From the NCBI RefSeq assembly GCF_019100495.1, contig NZ_JAHRVA010000008.1, positions 86,919 to 150,918 on the forward strand: a DNA stretch of 64,000 nucleotides. Direction: 5' to 3'. The DNA comes from Falsochrobactrum tianjinense. Lineage in GTDB: Bacteria > Pseudomonadota > Alphaproteobacteria > Rhizobiales > Rhizobiaceae. The notes under the pieces are model-generated. The model made no database searches. It saw nothing but the letters and a program-made list of their open reading frames with translations, and had not been told where the DNA came from. Of this stretch, positions 44,485-53,418 are shown piece after piece (the first letter of the stretch is position 1; each line of letters starts with the position of its first letter). The translations under genes and the position numbers were made by a program.

Positions 44485-45360
44485 ATGAAAACATCTGTTC
44501 GCCCCCGCCGTTCCCTTCTGTTCGTGCCAGCCGCCAACAAGCGTGCATTGGAAAAATCACTCGCGCTTTCGGCGGATGGCGTCATTTACGATCTGGAGGA
44601 TTCCGTTGCGCCCGAGGCTAAAATTGCCGCACGCGGGGCGCTGACGGCACATATTGCTCAAAACCCTCAAGTGGCCTTTGAGCGAATCGTGCGGGTTAAT
44701 GCGGTCGATACACCATGGGGCAGGGATGATCTGGCGATGGCGGCAAAATCGGGTGCCGATGCGATCCTGCTGCCCAAAGTGGAGCGACCGCAGGATGTCA
44801 TCGATGCCGCAAGGCTGCTTGACCGTAGCGATGCCGATCCGGCCCTGCAGATATGGGCGATGATCGAGACCGCGCGCGGCATTCTCAATGCCGATGAGAT
44901 CGCCATTCTTGGCCATCGTTCGGCGGCAAGACTTGCCTGTTTCGTCGTCGGACCGAACGATATAGCGCGCGAAACCGGCGTGCGGCCTTTGCCCGGCAGA
45001 CCTTATCTGGTGCCATGGCTCATGCAGATTATTCTCGCCGCTCGTGCGGGTGGACTGGGCGTGCTTGACGGGGTTTATAATGATTTTCGCGATCATGCCG
45101 GTTTCGAGGCGGAATGCGGGCAGGGAGCGGACATGGGGTTTGACGGCAAGACGCTGATCCATCCGGGCCAGATCGAAGCGGCCAACCGCGCCTTTTCGCC
45201 GACCGGCGAAGAAGTGGAACAGGCTCGCGCCGTGATCGATATTTTTGCCCGCCCCGAAAATGCCGGGAAGGGCGTGGTTTCGCTCGACGGCCAGATGGTC
45301 GAGCGCCTGCATCTGGAAATGGCCGAACGCCTGCTGGCAAAAGCGGGCCTTGATTCATGA
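44485..45360 (+). CDS. HpcH/HpaI-family CoA ester lyase (CitE/malyl-CoA lyase-like)
   Basis: 291 residues of the CitE-like beta/alpha-barrel family. RRSLLFVPAANKRALEKS at the start, YDLEDSVAPEAKIAARGAL near 36, RVNAVDTPWGRDDL near 69 and LPKVERPQDV near 93 define it. The metal-binding Glu/Asp are visible in MIETARGILN and GPNDIARETG, with GKTLIHPGQIEAANRAF at the end. Members cleave malyl-, citramalyl- or similar CoA esters; the substrate is not evident. No lone citrate-lyase partner genes are present. It is followed twelve bases later by a DUF1737 gene. Confidence 0.85.
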   Translation: MKTSVRPRRSLLFVPAANKRALEKSLALSADGVIYDLEDSVAPEAKIAARGALTAHIAQNPQVAFERIVRVNAVDTPWGRDDLAMAAKSGADAILLPKVERPQDVIDAARLLDRSDADPALQIWAMIETARGILNADEIAILGHRSAARLACFVVGPNDIARETGVRPLPGRPYLVPWLMQIILAARAGGLGVLDGVYNDFRDHAGFEAECGQGADMGFDGKTLIHPGQIEAANRAFSPTGEEVEQARAVIDIFARPENAGKGVVSLDGQMVERLHLEMAERLLAKAGLDS

Positions 45361-45372
45361 GGAAATGAGAGA

Positions 45373-45579
45373 ATGAAACTTTATCGATTTATCACCGGGC
45401 CGGATGATTCCGCCTTTTGCCATCGCGTCACGGCGGCGCTCAACAAAGGCTGGCAGCTTTATGGTTCGCCGACCTATGCATTCAATGCGGCGACGGGCGT
45501 AATGCAATGCGGCCAGCCTGTGGTGAAGGAAGTCGACGGCGTGGATTATACGCCCGATATCAAGCTCGGCGAATATTGA
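45373..45579 (+). CDS. DUF1737 small protein
   Basis: 68 residues: KLYRFITGPDDSAFCHRVTAAL then GWQLYGSPTYAFN and MQCGQPVVKEVDG. That is the DUF1737 pattern. The function is unknown, and a GAGAG site precedes ATG 45373. It follows the CitE-like lyase in the same transcript and ends in a bidirectional terminator. Confidence 0.82.
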   Translation: MKLYRFITGPDDSAFCHRVTAALNKGWQLYGSPTYAFNAATGVMQCGQPVVKEVDGVDYTPDIKLGEY

Positions 45580-45590
45580 TCGAAAATCAG

Positions 45591-45612
45591 AAAGGCCGGC
45601 TTCCCGGCCTTT
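45591..45612. terminator. Bidirectional terminator between DUF1737 and M3 peptidase genes
   Basis: AAAGGCCGG (45591-45599), CTTC loop, CCGGCCTTT (45604-45612). Convergent genes share it. Confidence 0.85.
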
Positions 45613-45617
45613 CATTG

Positions 45618-47666
45618 TCAGTTCAGGCCGCGCTTTTCGATCATCGCATCGGGCGTTGGCATTTTGCCCCGAAAAGCCTTGTAAAGCTCTTCCGGGTCAC
45701 GGCTGCCGCCTGCTGCATAGATGTGCTGCCTGAGTTTCGCGGCCAGTTCGGGGTTGAACGCATCGCCGGTTTCCTCGAAGGCGGCGAAAGCATCGGCGTC
45801 GAGCACCTCCGACCACATATAGGAATAGTAGCCGGCTGAATAACCATCGCCCGAAAAGACATGGGTGAAATGCGGCGTGCGGTGGCGCATGATGATGGCA
45901 TCAGGCATGGCGAGCTTTTGCAGCGTCGCCGTCTCGAAGGCCAGCGGATCGGTGATCTTTTCCGTCCCCGTATGGAAGGCCATGTCGACCAGCGCTGACG
46001 AGGTGAATTCCACCGTGTTGAAACCTGCATTGAAGGTGCGTGCGGCCAGAACCTTATCGAGCAGCGCCTTTGGTATGGCTTCACCTGTGCGATAATGCAC
46101 GGCATATTTTTCCAGCACTTCCGGCACGGTCAGCCAATGTTCATAAAGCTGCGAGGGCAGTTCCACGAAATCGCGCGAAACGGCAGTTCCAGCTACGGCA
46201 GGCCATGTCACATCGGACAGGAGCCCGTGCAGCGCATGGCCGAATTCGTGAAACAGCGTGCGCGCATCATCAAGGGAGAGCAGCGCCGGTTCGCCTGCGG
46301 CGGGCTTGGCGAAATTCATCACATTATAGATGATCGGCTTGCGTCCGCCATCAAGCTTGTGGCTCGATTGCAGCGAACTCATCCATGCGCCCGAGCGTTT
46401 TGACGTGCGGGCGAAATAATCGCCCAGAAACAGGCCGCGGGTGCTGCCGTCGGCATTGAGAACCGCAAATACCTGCACATCCGGGTGCCAGGCGGTGATG
46501 CCTTTTTGCTCCTCAAAGCGGATGCCGAACAGGCGGTTGGCCACATCGAAAGCTGCTTCGATGATCTTTTCGAGTTGCAGATAGGGCTTGAGTTCCGCTT
46601 CATCGAAAGAAAAGCGTTCGGAGCGCAGTTTTTCGGCATAAAAACGCCAGTCCCACGGCGCGACCTTGTGATTGCCGCCTTCGGCAGCGATCAGCCGTTC
46701 AAGCTCGGCCTCTTCTTCCACAGCCTTCGCGCGGGCTTTATCCCAGACCGGCTCCAGCAGTTCCATCACGGCCTTCGGCGTCTTGGCCATGGTATCGTCG
46801 AGTTTATAGGCGGCGAAATTGGCATAGCCAAGCAGGCGAGCTTTACGCTCGCGCAGTTCCACCATCTCGCGCACGATCTCGCGATTGTCGGTCTCGCCGC
46901 CATTTTCGCCGCGTTTCGCCCATGCATTGAACGCCCGTTTGCGCAGATCGCGATTTTCCGAAAAAGCCAGGAAAGGCTCGACGATAGACCGCGAAAGCGT
47001 GACTGCATAGGCATCCGGCTGGCCGCGCTGAGCGGCGGCGCTGCGCATCGCATCGCGCAGGAAATCCGGCAGGCCAGCGAGTTCCGCTTCGTCAGTGATG
47101 AACAGCGCCCAGCTTGATTCATCCTTCAGCACGTTCTGGCCGAAGCGCGCGCCAAGCCCCGCGAGCCTTTCATTGATGCCCGCAAGCTCGGTTTTTCCGG
47201 CCTTATCAAGCTTCGCGCCGGAGCGGACGAAGCCTTTCCACGTCTTTTCCAGAACCCGCTTCGTCTCAATGTCGAGATCGAGCATGTCGCGGTTTTCGTA
47301 AAGCGCGTCGATGCGCGCAAAAAGGGCCGGGTCCATCATGATGCGCGAATAATGCCGTGAGAGCTTCGGTGCAATTTCGCGCTCCAGCGCCTGGATGGCC
47401 TCATTGGTGTGCGCACCCGCACGCAGCCAGAAAACCGAGGATAGCCGGTCGAGCGCCTGACCCGAAAGCTGCAATCCTTTCAGTGTATTGTCGATGGTCG
47501 GCGCGCTGGGGACATTGGCGATTGCCTCCACCTCCGCCAGATCCTGCGCCAGCGCCGCATCGAAGGCGGGGCCGAAATCCGTATCCCTGAAAGCGTTGAA
47601 ATCCGGCAGGCCCAATGGCCCGTTCCATTCGGTCAGGGCGTGATTACAGGAAGGTTTTTCGGACAT
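45618..47666 (-). CDS. M3-family zinc oligopeptidase (oligopeptidase A/Dcp type)
   Basis: Cytoplasmic metallopeptidase of 682 residues that trims short peptides. The zinc site HEFGHALHGLLSDV lies near residue 472 (HExxH) with the third ligand Glu a little downstream. The domain opens with NPLLTEWNGP-like NHALTEWNGPLGLPDF and ends with SYMWSEVLDADAFAAF, typical of M3. ATG 47666 has GGAG eight bases upstream. Earlier in-frame starts give a non-conserved, Pro-rich stretch. It faces the mgtE region, with a short divergent gap. Confidence 0.9.
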   Translation of the reverse strand: MSEKPSCNHALTEWNGPLGLPDFNAFRDTDFGPAFDAALAQDLAEVEAIANVPSAPTIDNTLKGLQLSGQALDRLSSVFWLRAGAHTNEAIQALEREIAPKLSRHYSRIMMDPALFARIDALYENRDMLDLDIETKRVLEKTWKGFVRSGAKLDKAGKTELAGINERLAGLGARFGQNVLKDESSWALFITDEAELAGLPDFLRDAMRSAAAQRGQPDAYAVTLSRSIVEPFLAFSENRDLRKRAFNAWAKRGENGGETDNREIVREMVELRERKARLLGYANFAAYKLDDTMAKTPKAVMELLEPVWDKARAKAVEEEAELERLIAAEGGNHKVAPWDWRFYAEKLRSERFSFDEAELKPYLQLEKIIEAAFDVANRLFGIRFEEQKGITAWHPDVQVFAVLNADGSTRGLFLGDYFARTSKRSGAWMSSLQSSHKLDGGRKPIIYNVMNFAKPAAGEPALLSLDDARTLFHEFGHALHGLLSDVTWPAVAGTAVSRDFVELPSQLYEHWLTVPEVLEKYAVHYRTGEAIPKALLDKVLAARTFNAGFNTVEFTSSALVDMAFHTGTEKITDPLAFETATLQKLAMPDAIIMRHRTPHFTHVFSGDGYSAGYYSYMWSEVLDADAFAAFEETGDAFNPELAAKLRQHIYAAGGSRDPEELYKAFRGKMPTPDAMIEKRGLN

Positions 47667-47907
47667 GGGGGAACTCCGGTGGAATGTCATTGTTCCAGAC
47701 TTAGGATCTCGGCGGGAAGGGGGCAAGGGCGTGGAGGTCGCTTCATGCTGTGGGGGCAAAAAAATCGATGCCTGCCCCGGGCAGGGCTTGACTTTGAGAG
47801 CCAGCCAGCGCACATCAGCTCCGCAGCCGGATTTTTGCCGCAACTGCAATTTTCAACCGGAGTCTTATCCTCTTATGCCAAGCGACAGTCATAGTCGATT
47901 GTTTCAG

Positions 47908-47986
47908 CCGTCAAGGCAAATCGTGATCTGATCGCCTGTGGTCGGTTTGCACGGTCTGCCTTTGACGGCGGATCGACAGAAAGGCA
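47908..47986 (+). promoter_or_regulatory. Candidate structured leader controlling mgtE translation
   Basis: CCGTCAAGGCA (47908-47918) pairs with TGCCTTTGACGG (47957-47968; one bulged T). The TGCCTTT part (47957-47963) can instead pair perfectly with AAAGGCA (47980-47986), which contains the mgtE ribosome binding site. The two pairings exclude each other, as in translational riboswitches. Confidence 0.5.
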
Positions 47987-47991
47987 AGCCT

Positions 47992-49377
47992 ATGACCAAC
48001 ACCGACTTCTCCCCGGAAGTGCTTGATATTGCCAATCTCCCGGCGGCTGCAATTGCAAGCCGCCTCGCCGATATCCGTACCGGCGATGCAGTAGAGATCG
48101 TCAATGAACTGGATGCTGATGATGCAATCGCCGTTATCGGCCAGCTTTCGCACGATGACGCCGTTCGTCTGCTCGACCAGCCGGAGCTGGAACGTGCGCC
48201 CGAAATCATCACGACCCTTTCGCCCAATATTGCCAGTCAGTTGCTGGATGATATGTCCGCAGACCGCGCCACAGACGTTTTTCAGGAATTGGAAGACGAT
48301 GAGCGCGCACGCCTGTTTCCCATTCTGGCGCCCGAAACCAAGGCCGCGCTGAAAAAACTGATGGACTATCCGCCCAATACGGCGGGTAGCCTCATGACTA
48401 TTGAGTTCATCGCCGTGCCGTCCGACTGGAATGTTGGACAGGCGCTTGAGCATATCCGCAAGGTCGAGCGTACACGCGAGACCGTTTACGCGATCTATGT
48501 ACTGGACCCCCAGACCCGTGTTCTGCTTGGCGTCGTCAGCCTGCGCCGCCTGATTATCCGCGAGCCGTCCGAGCCGATCCTGTCGATCACGCGCGATGAT
48601 GATCCAATCACCATTTCGCCGCTGACGAGCCGCGAGGATGTCGCGCGGCTGTTCCGCAAGCATGACCTTCTGGCGGTTCCGGTGGTGGATGAAAGCCGTC
48701 ATATCATCGGGATCGTGACCGTCGACGATGTGCTCGACGCCATGACCGAGGAAGCGAGCGAAGACACCTATCGTTTCGGCGGTATGGAAGCGCTCGACAA
48801 GCCCTATATGCGCATCGGCTTTGGCGAGATGATCAAGAAGCGCGCTGGCTGGCTGGGCATTCTGTTTCTCGGCGAAATGCTGACCGCAAGCGCCATGCAG
48901 CATTTTGAAGTGGAGCTGGAAAAGGCGCTGGTCCTGACCTTGTTCATTCCACTCATCATGTCGTCAGGCGGTAATTCGGGTTCTCAGGCGACATCGCTGA
49001 TAATCCGTGCTCTCGCCTTGCAGGAAGTCAAACTGCGCGACTGGTGGCGCGTGGCCTTGCGCGAAGTGCCGTCAGGACTGGTGCTGGGCAGTTTCCTCGG
49101 GCTGATCGGCATCATCCGCATCGTCGTATGGCAAGTACTGGGCATCTATGATTACGGCGAACATTGGATACTGATCGCCGCCACGGTTGGCATGGCACTG
49201 GTCTGCATCGTCACATTCGGCTCGGTTACGGGGTCTATGCTGCCCTTTATCCTGCAAAGACTGGGCTTCGACCCGGCCAGTGCATCCGCGCCCTTCGTGG
49301 CGACGCTGGTCGACGTCACCGGGCTGGTGATTTATTTCAGCGTGGCGCTGCTTATCCTGTCCGGGACGCTCTTATAG
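47992..49377 (+). CDS. mgtE: Magnesium transporter MgtE
   Basis: Mg2+ channel/transporter, 461 residues. The N-terminal MgtE_N helical domain is about residues 30-130 (DDAIAVIGQLSHDDAVRLLD, ELEDDERARLFPIL). Two CBS domains follow at about 135-255 (MTIEFIAVPSDWNVGQALEHI; HDLLAVPVVDESRHIIGIV). Five C-terminal transmembrane helices start near 290 and include the signature MSSGGNSGSQATSLIIRALAL. ATG 47992 follows AAAGG by seven bases; in-frame starts upstream would run through the leader structure. A terminator follows. Confidence 0.93.
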   Translation: MTNTDFSPEVLDIANLPAAAIASRLADIRTGDAVEIVNELDADDAIAVIGQLSHDDAVRLLDQPELERAPEIITTLSPNIASQLLDDMSADRATDVFQELEDDERARLFPILAPETKAALKKLMDYPPNTAGSLMTIEFIAVPSDWNVGQALEHIRKVERTRETVYAIYVLDPQTRVLLGVVSLRRLIIREPSEPILSITRDDDPITISPLTSREDVARLFRKHDLLAVPVVDESRHIIGIVTVDDVLDAMTEEASEDTYRFGGMEALDKPYMRIGFGEMIKKRAGWLGILFLGEMLTASAMQHFEVELEKALVLTLFIPLIMSSGGNSGSQATSLIIRALALQEVKLRDWWRVALREVPSGLVLGSFLGLIGIIRIVVWQVLGIYDYGEHWILIAATVGMALVCIVTFGSVTGSMLPFILQRLGFDPASASAPFVATLVDVTGLVIYFSVALLILSGTLL

Positions 49378-49448
49378 GCTGTTTTGACAAAAAACTGTCA
49401 GATTGTCGGTATAAAAGGCTTTGAAATGGGCTATTTGCCGGAGAAATA

Positions 49449-49474
49449 AGGGGCAGTTTGACGCTGCCCCTTTC
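49449..49474 (+). terminator. Intrinsic terminator after mgtE
   Basis: AGGGGCAG (49449-49456), 7-base loop, CTGCCCCT (49464-49471), then TTCT. Confidence 0.8.
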
Positions 49475-49565
49475 TAAAAGGCAAAAAAACCTGTAAGAGC
49501 GCCGCATTGCTTTTCCGCGCGGTTAGACTGGCGCGGCTCCCAACTCATACAGAAGTGATCCTGAT

Positions 49566-51389
49566 ATGGAATTGCGTAATATCGCTATTATCGCACACGT
49601 CGATCATGGCAAAACCACACTGGTTGATGAACTGCTGAAACAGGGCGGTTCGTTCCGTGAGAATCAGCGCGTTGCTGAACGCATGATGGATTCGGGTGAT
49701 ATCGAACGCGAGCGCGGCATCACCATTTTGGCTAAAGCAACTTCTGCGGTCTGGAAAGATACGCGCATCAACATCGTTGATACGCCGGGTCACGCCGACT
49801 TTGGTGGTGAAGTTGAACGTATCCTCAGCATGGTTGACGGCGTTGTTGTTCTGGTCGACTCCGCCGAAGGCCCGATGCCCCAGACGAAATTCGTCGTCGG
49901 CAAGGCCCTTAAGCTCGGCTTGCGCCCAATTGTGGCGATCAATAAGATCGACCGTGCAGATGCACGTCATCAAGAAGTGGTCAACGAAGTTTTCGATATG
50001 TTCGCAGCACTTGATGCAAATGACGAACAGCTCGACTTCCCTATCCTTTATGGTTCAGGCCGTAATGGCTGGATGGCCGAGAATCCGGAAGGTCCTTCGG
50101 ATCGTGGCTTGGCTCCGCTTTTTGAGCTGATCATCAAGCATGTCCCGGCACCGACTGTTGCTGAAGGTCCGTTCTCGATGATCGGCACCATTCTTGAAGC
50201 AGATCCGTTCCTCGGTCGGATCATCACCGGACGTATTCATTCGGGTACGTTGAAGCCGAACCAGGCTGTCAAGGTTCTCAACCAGGAAGGGAAAGTACTT
50301 GAAAACGGTCGCGTTTCCAAGATTCTTGCTTTCCGAGGCCTGGAGCGTACGGCTATTGAAGAAGGCATGGCAGGCGATATCGTTGCTATTGCCGGTCTTT
50401 CCAAAGGCACTGTTGCAGATACATTCTGCGACCCTTCGATCTCTGTGCCGATGAAAGCACAGCCGATTGATCCGCCAACCGTGACCATGTCTTTCATCGT
50501 CAATGACAGCCCATTGGCTGGTACGGAAGGCGATAAAGTGACCAGCCGCGTTATTCGCGACCGTCTGCTCAAGGAAGCCGAAGGTTCGGTTGCGCTGAAG
50601 ATTGAAGAATCCGAAGACAAGGATTCGTTCTATGTTTCCGGTCGCGGTGAATTGCAGTTGGCGGTTCTGATCGAAAACATGCGCCGTGAAGGTTTTGAGC
50701 TCAGCATCTCGCGTCCGCGCGTTGTGTTGCAGAAAGCTGAAGACGGCACGATGCTTGAGCCCGTCGAAGAAGTTGTTATCGACGTTGACGAAGAATATTC
50801 CGGCACTGTTGTTCAGAAAATGTCTGAACGCAAAGCTGAAATGGTTGAACTGCGCCCATCCGGTGGTAGTCGCGTTCGTTTGGTGTTTTATGCACCGACC
50901 CGTGGTCTGATCGGTTATCAGTCCGAACTGATGACTGATACGCGTGGAACCGCGATCATGAATCGCCTGTTCCACGAATACCAGCCCCATAAGGGTGAAA
51001 TCGGCGGCCGTAACAATGGCGTGCTGATTTCCAACGATCAGGGCGAGGCTGTGGCTTATGCCATGTTCAATCTGGAAGATCGCGGCCCCATGATCATCGA
51101 GGCTGGCACGAAGGTTTATCAGGGTATGATCGTTGGTATTCATACGCGTGATAACGATCTGGAAGTGAACGTTCTTAAAGGTAAGAAGCTGACGAATATG
51201 CGTGCATCCGGCAAGGACGAAGCGGTCAAGCTGACTCCGCCAATTCGGATGACTCTGGAACGCGCTTTGTCGTGGATTCAGGACGACGAACTGATGGAAG
51301 TGACGCCTAAGTCAATTCGTCTGCGTAAGCTTTATCTCGATCCCAATGATCGCAAGCGCTTCGGCAAGGCGCGCTCAAACGCAGCATAA
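49566..51389 (+). CDS. typA: GTPase TypA/BipA
   Basis: Ribosome-associated translational GTPase involved in stress and ribosome assembly, 607 residues. G1 [10 protein letters not shown] at residue 11, switch [11 protein letters not shown] near 45, G3 [10 protein letters not shown] near 77, and G4 NKID near 130 are all present. Domains EFG-III/V-like and the TypA-specific C-terminus ([21 protein letters not shown]) follow. Codon use favours GGT/CGT/GTT more than the surroundings, consistent with high expression. The ribosome binding site is weak. Confidence 0.97.
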   Translation: MELRNIAIIAHVDHGKTTLVDELLKQGGSFRENQRVAERMMDSGDIERERGITILAKATSAVWKDTRINIVDTPGHADFGGEVERILSMVDGVVVLVDSAEGPMPQTKFVVGKALKLGLRPIVAINKIDRADARHQEVVNEVFDMFAALDANDEQLDFPILYGSGRNGWMAENPEGPSDRGLAPLFELIIKHVPAPTVAEGPFSMIGTILEADPFLGRIITGRIHSGTLKPNQAVKVLNQEGKVLENGRVSKILAFRGLERTAIEEGMAGDIVAIAGLSKGTVADTFCDPSISVPMKAQPIDPPTVTMSFIVNDSPLAGTEGDKVTSRVIRDRLLKEAEGSVALKIEESEDKDSFYVSGRGELQLAVLIENMRREGFELSISRPRVVLQKAEDGTMLEPVEEVVIDVDEEYSGTVVQKMSERKAEMVELRPSGGSRVRLVFYAPTRGLIGYQSELMTDTRGTAIMNRLFHEYQPHKGEIGGRNNGVLISNDQGEAVAYAMFNLEDRGPMIIEAGTKVYQGMIVGIHTRDNDLEVNVLKGKKLTNMRASGKDEAVKLTPPIRMTLERALSWIQDDELMEVTPKSIRLRKLYLDPNDRKRFGKARSNAA

Positions 51390-51396
51390 TGAAATA

Positions 51397-51422
51397 AAAA
51401 CGGCGCCTTCGGGCGCCGTTTT
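51397..51422. terminator. Bidirectional terminator with UUCG-type loop after typA
   Basis: AAAACGGCGCC (51397-51407), TTCG loop, GGCGCCGTTTT (51412-51422). Perfect and shared with the convergent ABC operon. Confidence 0.92.
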
Positions 51423-51433
51423 CGTTTGGGGGT

Positions 51434-52378
51434 TTAGCGTTCGCCGCGCCGATAGGGCTGCATGAGCGCCTGCGGAACGCGCGCGCGCCGCGCCATGACG
51501 GCCAATGCGACAATCGACATGATATAGGGGATCATCAGGAATATCTGGTAGGGAACGGCCTTGCCATAGACCGTTTGCAGGCGAAGCTGGAACGCGTCGA
51601 AAAGAGCAAAGAGCAATGCGCCGAAAAGCGCGCGCGCGGGTCGCCACGAGGCGAAGACCACCAGCGCAATACAGACCCAGCCGCGGCCCTGCATCATGGT
51701 CGGAAAGAAGCTGTTGAAGGCTGAAAGCGTAAGAAACGCCCCGCCGACCGCCATAAGCGCGCTGCCGAACATGATGGTGAAAATGCGTACCCGGATCGGG
51801 TTTATGCCCTGTGCTTCCGCTGCATGGGGATTTTCGCCGGTCATGCGGATGGCAAGGCCAAGCGGCGTGCGAAACAGCACATAGCCAAGCAGAAGTGCGA
51901 GCGGAATGGCGATCCAGGTCAAGGCGGTCTGCGTTCCCAGCACCTGCCCGATAAAGGGAATATCCGCAATAAAAGACGGTTTGACCGGCTGGAAAGGCAC
52001 GATTGCGGGCGGCGTCGAGGATAGCGGCACGAGAAGGCGGAACAGGAAGTAGCTCAGGCTCGACGCAAAAAGCGTGATGCCCAGACCGACCACATGCTGC
52101 GAAAGGCCAAGCGGGACGGTGAGCGCCGCATGGAGCAGGCCAAACAGCGCGCCTGATGCGGCAGCGGCCAGCACGCCCACCCACAGATCGGCGCCATTAT
52201 AGACGGTCAGCCAGCCGATCATCGCGCCAAAGGTCATGATGCCTTCAATACCAAGGTTGAGAACGCCTGCGCGTTCGCAAAAAAGCGCGCCAAGCGTGCC
52301 GAAAATCAGCGGTGTCGCAATGCGCAGAACCGAGACCCACAGGCCGGCGGAAAGCAGGATATCCATCAACTCGTTCAT
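51434..52378 (-). CDS. BMP-type nucleoside/nucleobase ABC transporter permease 2
   Basis: Inner-membrane permease of 314 residues (BPD_transp_2, YufQ/NupQ-like). TPLIFGTLGALFCERAGVLNLGIEGIMTFGAMIG near 22 is the hallmark of the BMP/guanosine permease family. Several membrane segments follow, with FGSALMAVGGAFLTLS near 209. It overlaps the other permease by four bases. It is the last gene of the operon, with the typA terminator behind it. Confidence 0.88.
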   Translation of the reverse strand: MNELMDILLSAGLWVSVLRIATPLIFGTLGALFCERAGVLNLGIEGIMTFGAMIGWLTVYNGADLWVGVLAAAASGALFGLLHAALTVPLGLSQHVVGLGITLFASSLSYFLFRLLVPLSSTPPAIVPFQPVKPSFIADIPFIGQVLGTQTALTWIAIPLALLLGYVLFRTPLGLAIRMTGENPHAAEAQGINPIRVRIFTIMFGSALMAVGGAFLTLSAFNSFFPTMMQGRGWVCIALVVFASWRPARALFGALLFALFDAFQLRLQTVYGKAVPYQIFLMIPYIMSIVALAVMARRARVPQALMQPYRRGER

Positions 52379-53418
52379 CGGGCGATCCTGTATTGGGTGA
52401 AAAACAGCGCGACCAGCATGGTGAGAAGCGACAGCGCCACGGTGACATCGGCGATGAAGGAGGGAATACCGATGGCACGGCTCATGCCGTCAGCGCCGAC
52501 AAACATGGCGGCGGCAAAAAGCGCGGAGAATATCGCCCCGATTGGATTGAGATTGGCGAGCATGGCGACGATGATGCCCGAATAGCCGAAGCCCGGCGAC
52601 AGATCGGTAGTCACATAGCCTTTGACGCCCATCACCTGCACCGCACCGGCAAGCCCTGCCAGGCCACCGGAAATGCAGGCGACTTTAACCAAGGTGCGTC
52701 CGAGCGGAATACCTGCAAATCGGGCAGCTTGCGGGTTGAGTCCGGCGGCTTTGGTTTCGAGGCCAAAGACCGTGTACTTTTGCACATAGGCAAGGATGAC
52801 GGCCAGCGCGATGGCGATCAACAGGCCGATATGAAGGCGCATGCCCGACATGATCTTGGGCAGCACGGCGGCATCGGGCACGGGTTCGGACTGTGGCCAG
52901 CCAAAGGCGAGCGGGTCTTTCATCGGCCCTTCGATCATCATCGAGACAAGCAGCACGGCGACGAAGTTCAGGAGCAGGGTCGTGACCACTTCATCGACGC
53001 CAAAGCGCAAGCGCAGGCCAAGCGGAATGAGAAGAAATATCATTCCCGCAACCGCACCGGCAATGAGCAGAACCGGGATCAGCAAGGGCGCGGGGAGTTG
53101 CAATTGCATGCCCACCGCTGCGACCGCAAGCGCTCCCATATATAATTGTCCCTCTGCGCCGATATTCCATAGCCGCGAGCGGAAGGCGACAGCGGCAGCA
53201 AGGCCGGTCAGCATCAAAGGGGTTGCGCGGGTCAGTGTTTCACTGATCGAGAGGCGGTTGCCGAACGCGCCGATAGCGATCTGGCGGAAGGATTCGAAAA
53301 CCGGCGCACCAGCACTCGCAATCAGCAATCCGGCGAGGATGAAAGCGGCCAGAACGGCAATGACCGGCGCTGTCGTCACCAAAATCACGGGCCTTTTTTC
53401 GCGTCGTTCGATGCGCAT
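52375..53418 (-). CDS. BMP-type nucleoside/nucleobase ABC transporter permease 1
   Basis: 347 residues, YufP/NupP-like. About nine membrane segments are visible. LTGLAAAVAFRSRLWNIGAEGQLYMGALAVAAVG near 50 is the permease motif; KVACISGGLAGLAGAVQVMG near 226 is another conserved membrane stretch. ATG 53418 overlaps the ATPase stop (TGATG) and gives tight coupling with the upstream gene. TTG 53421 is a less likely start. Confidence 0.88.
   Translation of the reverse strand: MRIERREKRPVILVTTAPVIAVLAAFILAGLLIASAGAPVFESFRQIAIGAFGNRLSISETLTRATPLMLTGLAAAVAFRSRLWNIGAEGQLYMGALAVAAVGMQLQLPAPLLIPVLLIAGAVAGMIFLLIPLGLRLRFGVDEVVTTLLLNFVAVLLVSMMIEGPMKDPLAFGWPQSEPVPDAAVLPKIMSGMRLHIGLLIAIALAVILAYVQKYTVFGLETKAAGLNPQAARFAGIPLGRTLVKVACISGGLAGLAGAVQVMGVKGYVTTDLSPGFGYSGIIVAMLANLNPIGAIFSALFAAAMFVGADGMSRAIGIPSFIADVTVALSLLTMLVALFFTQYRIAR

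Noticed and set aside
47850-47991. Classical M-box or other named riboswitch before mgtE
   Set aside because: No consensus of a known class could be seen; only the generic switch-like pairing is reported.
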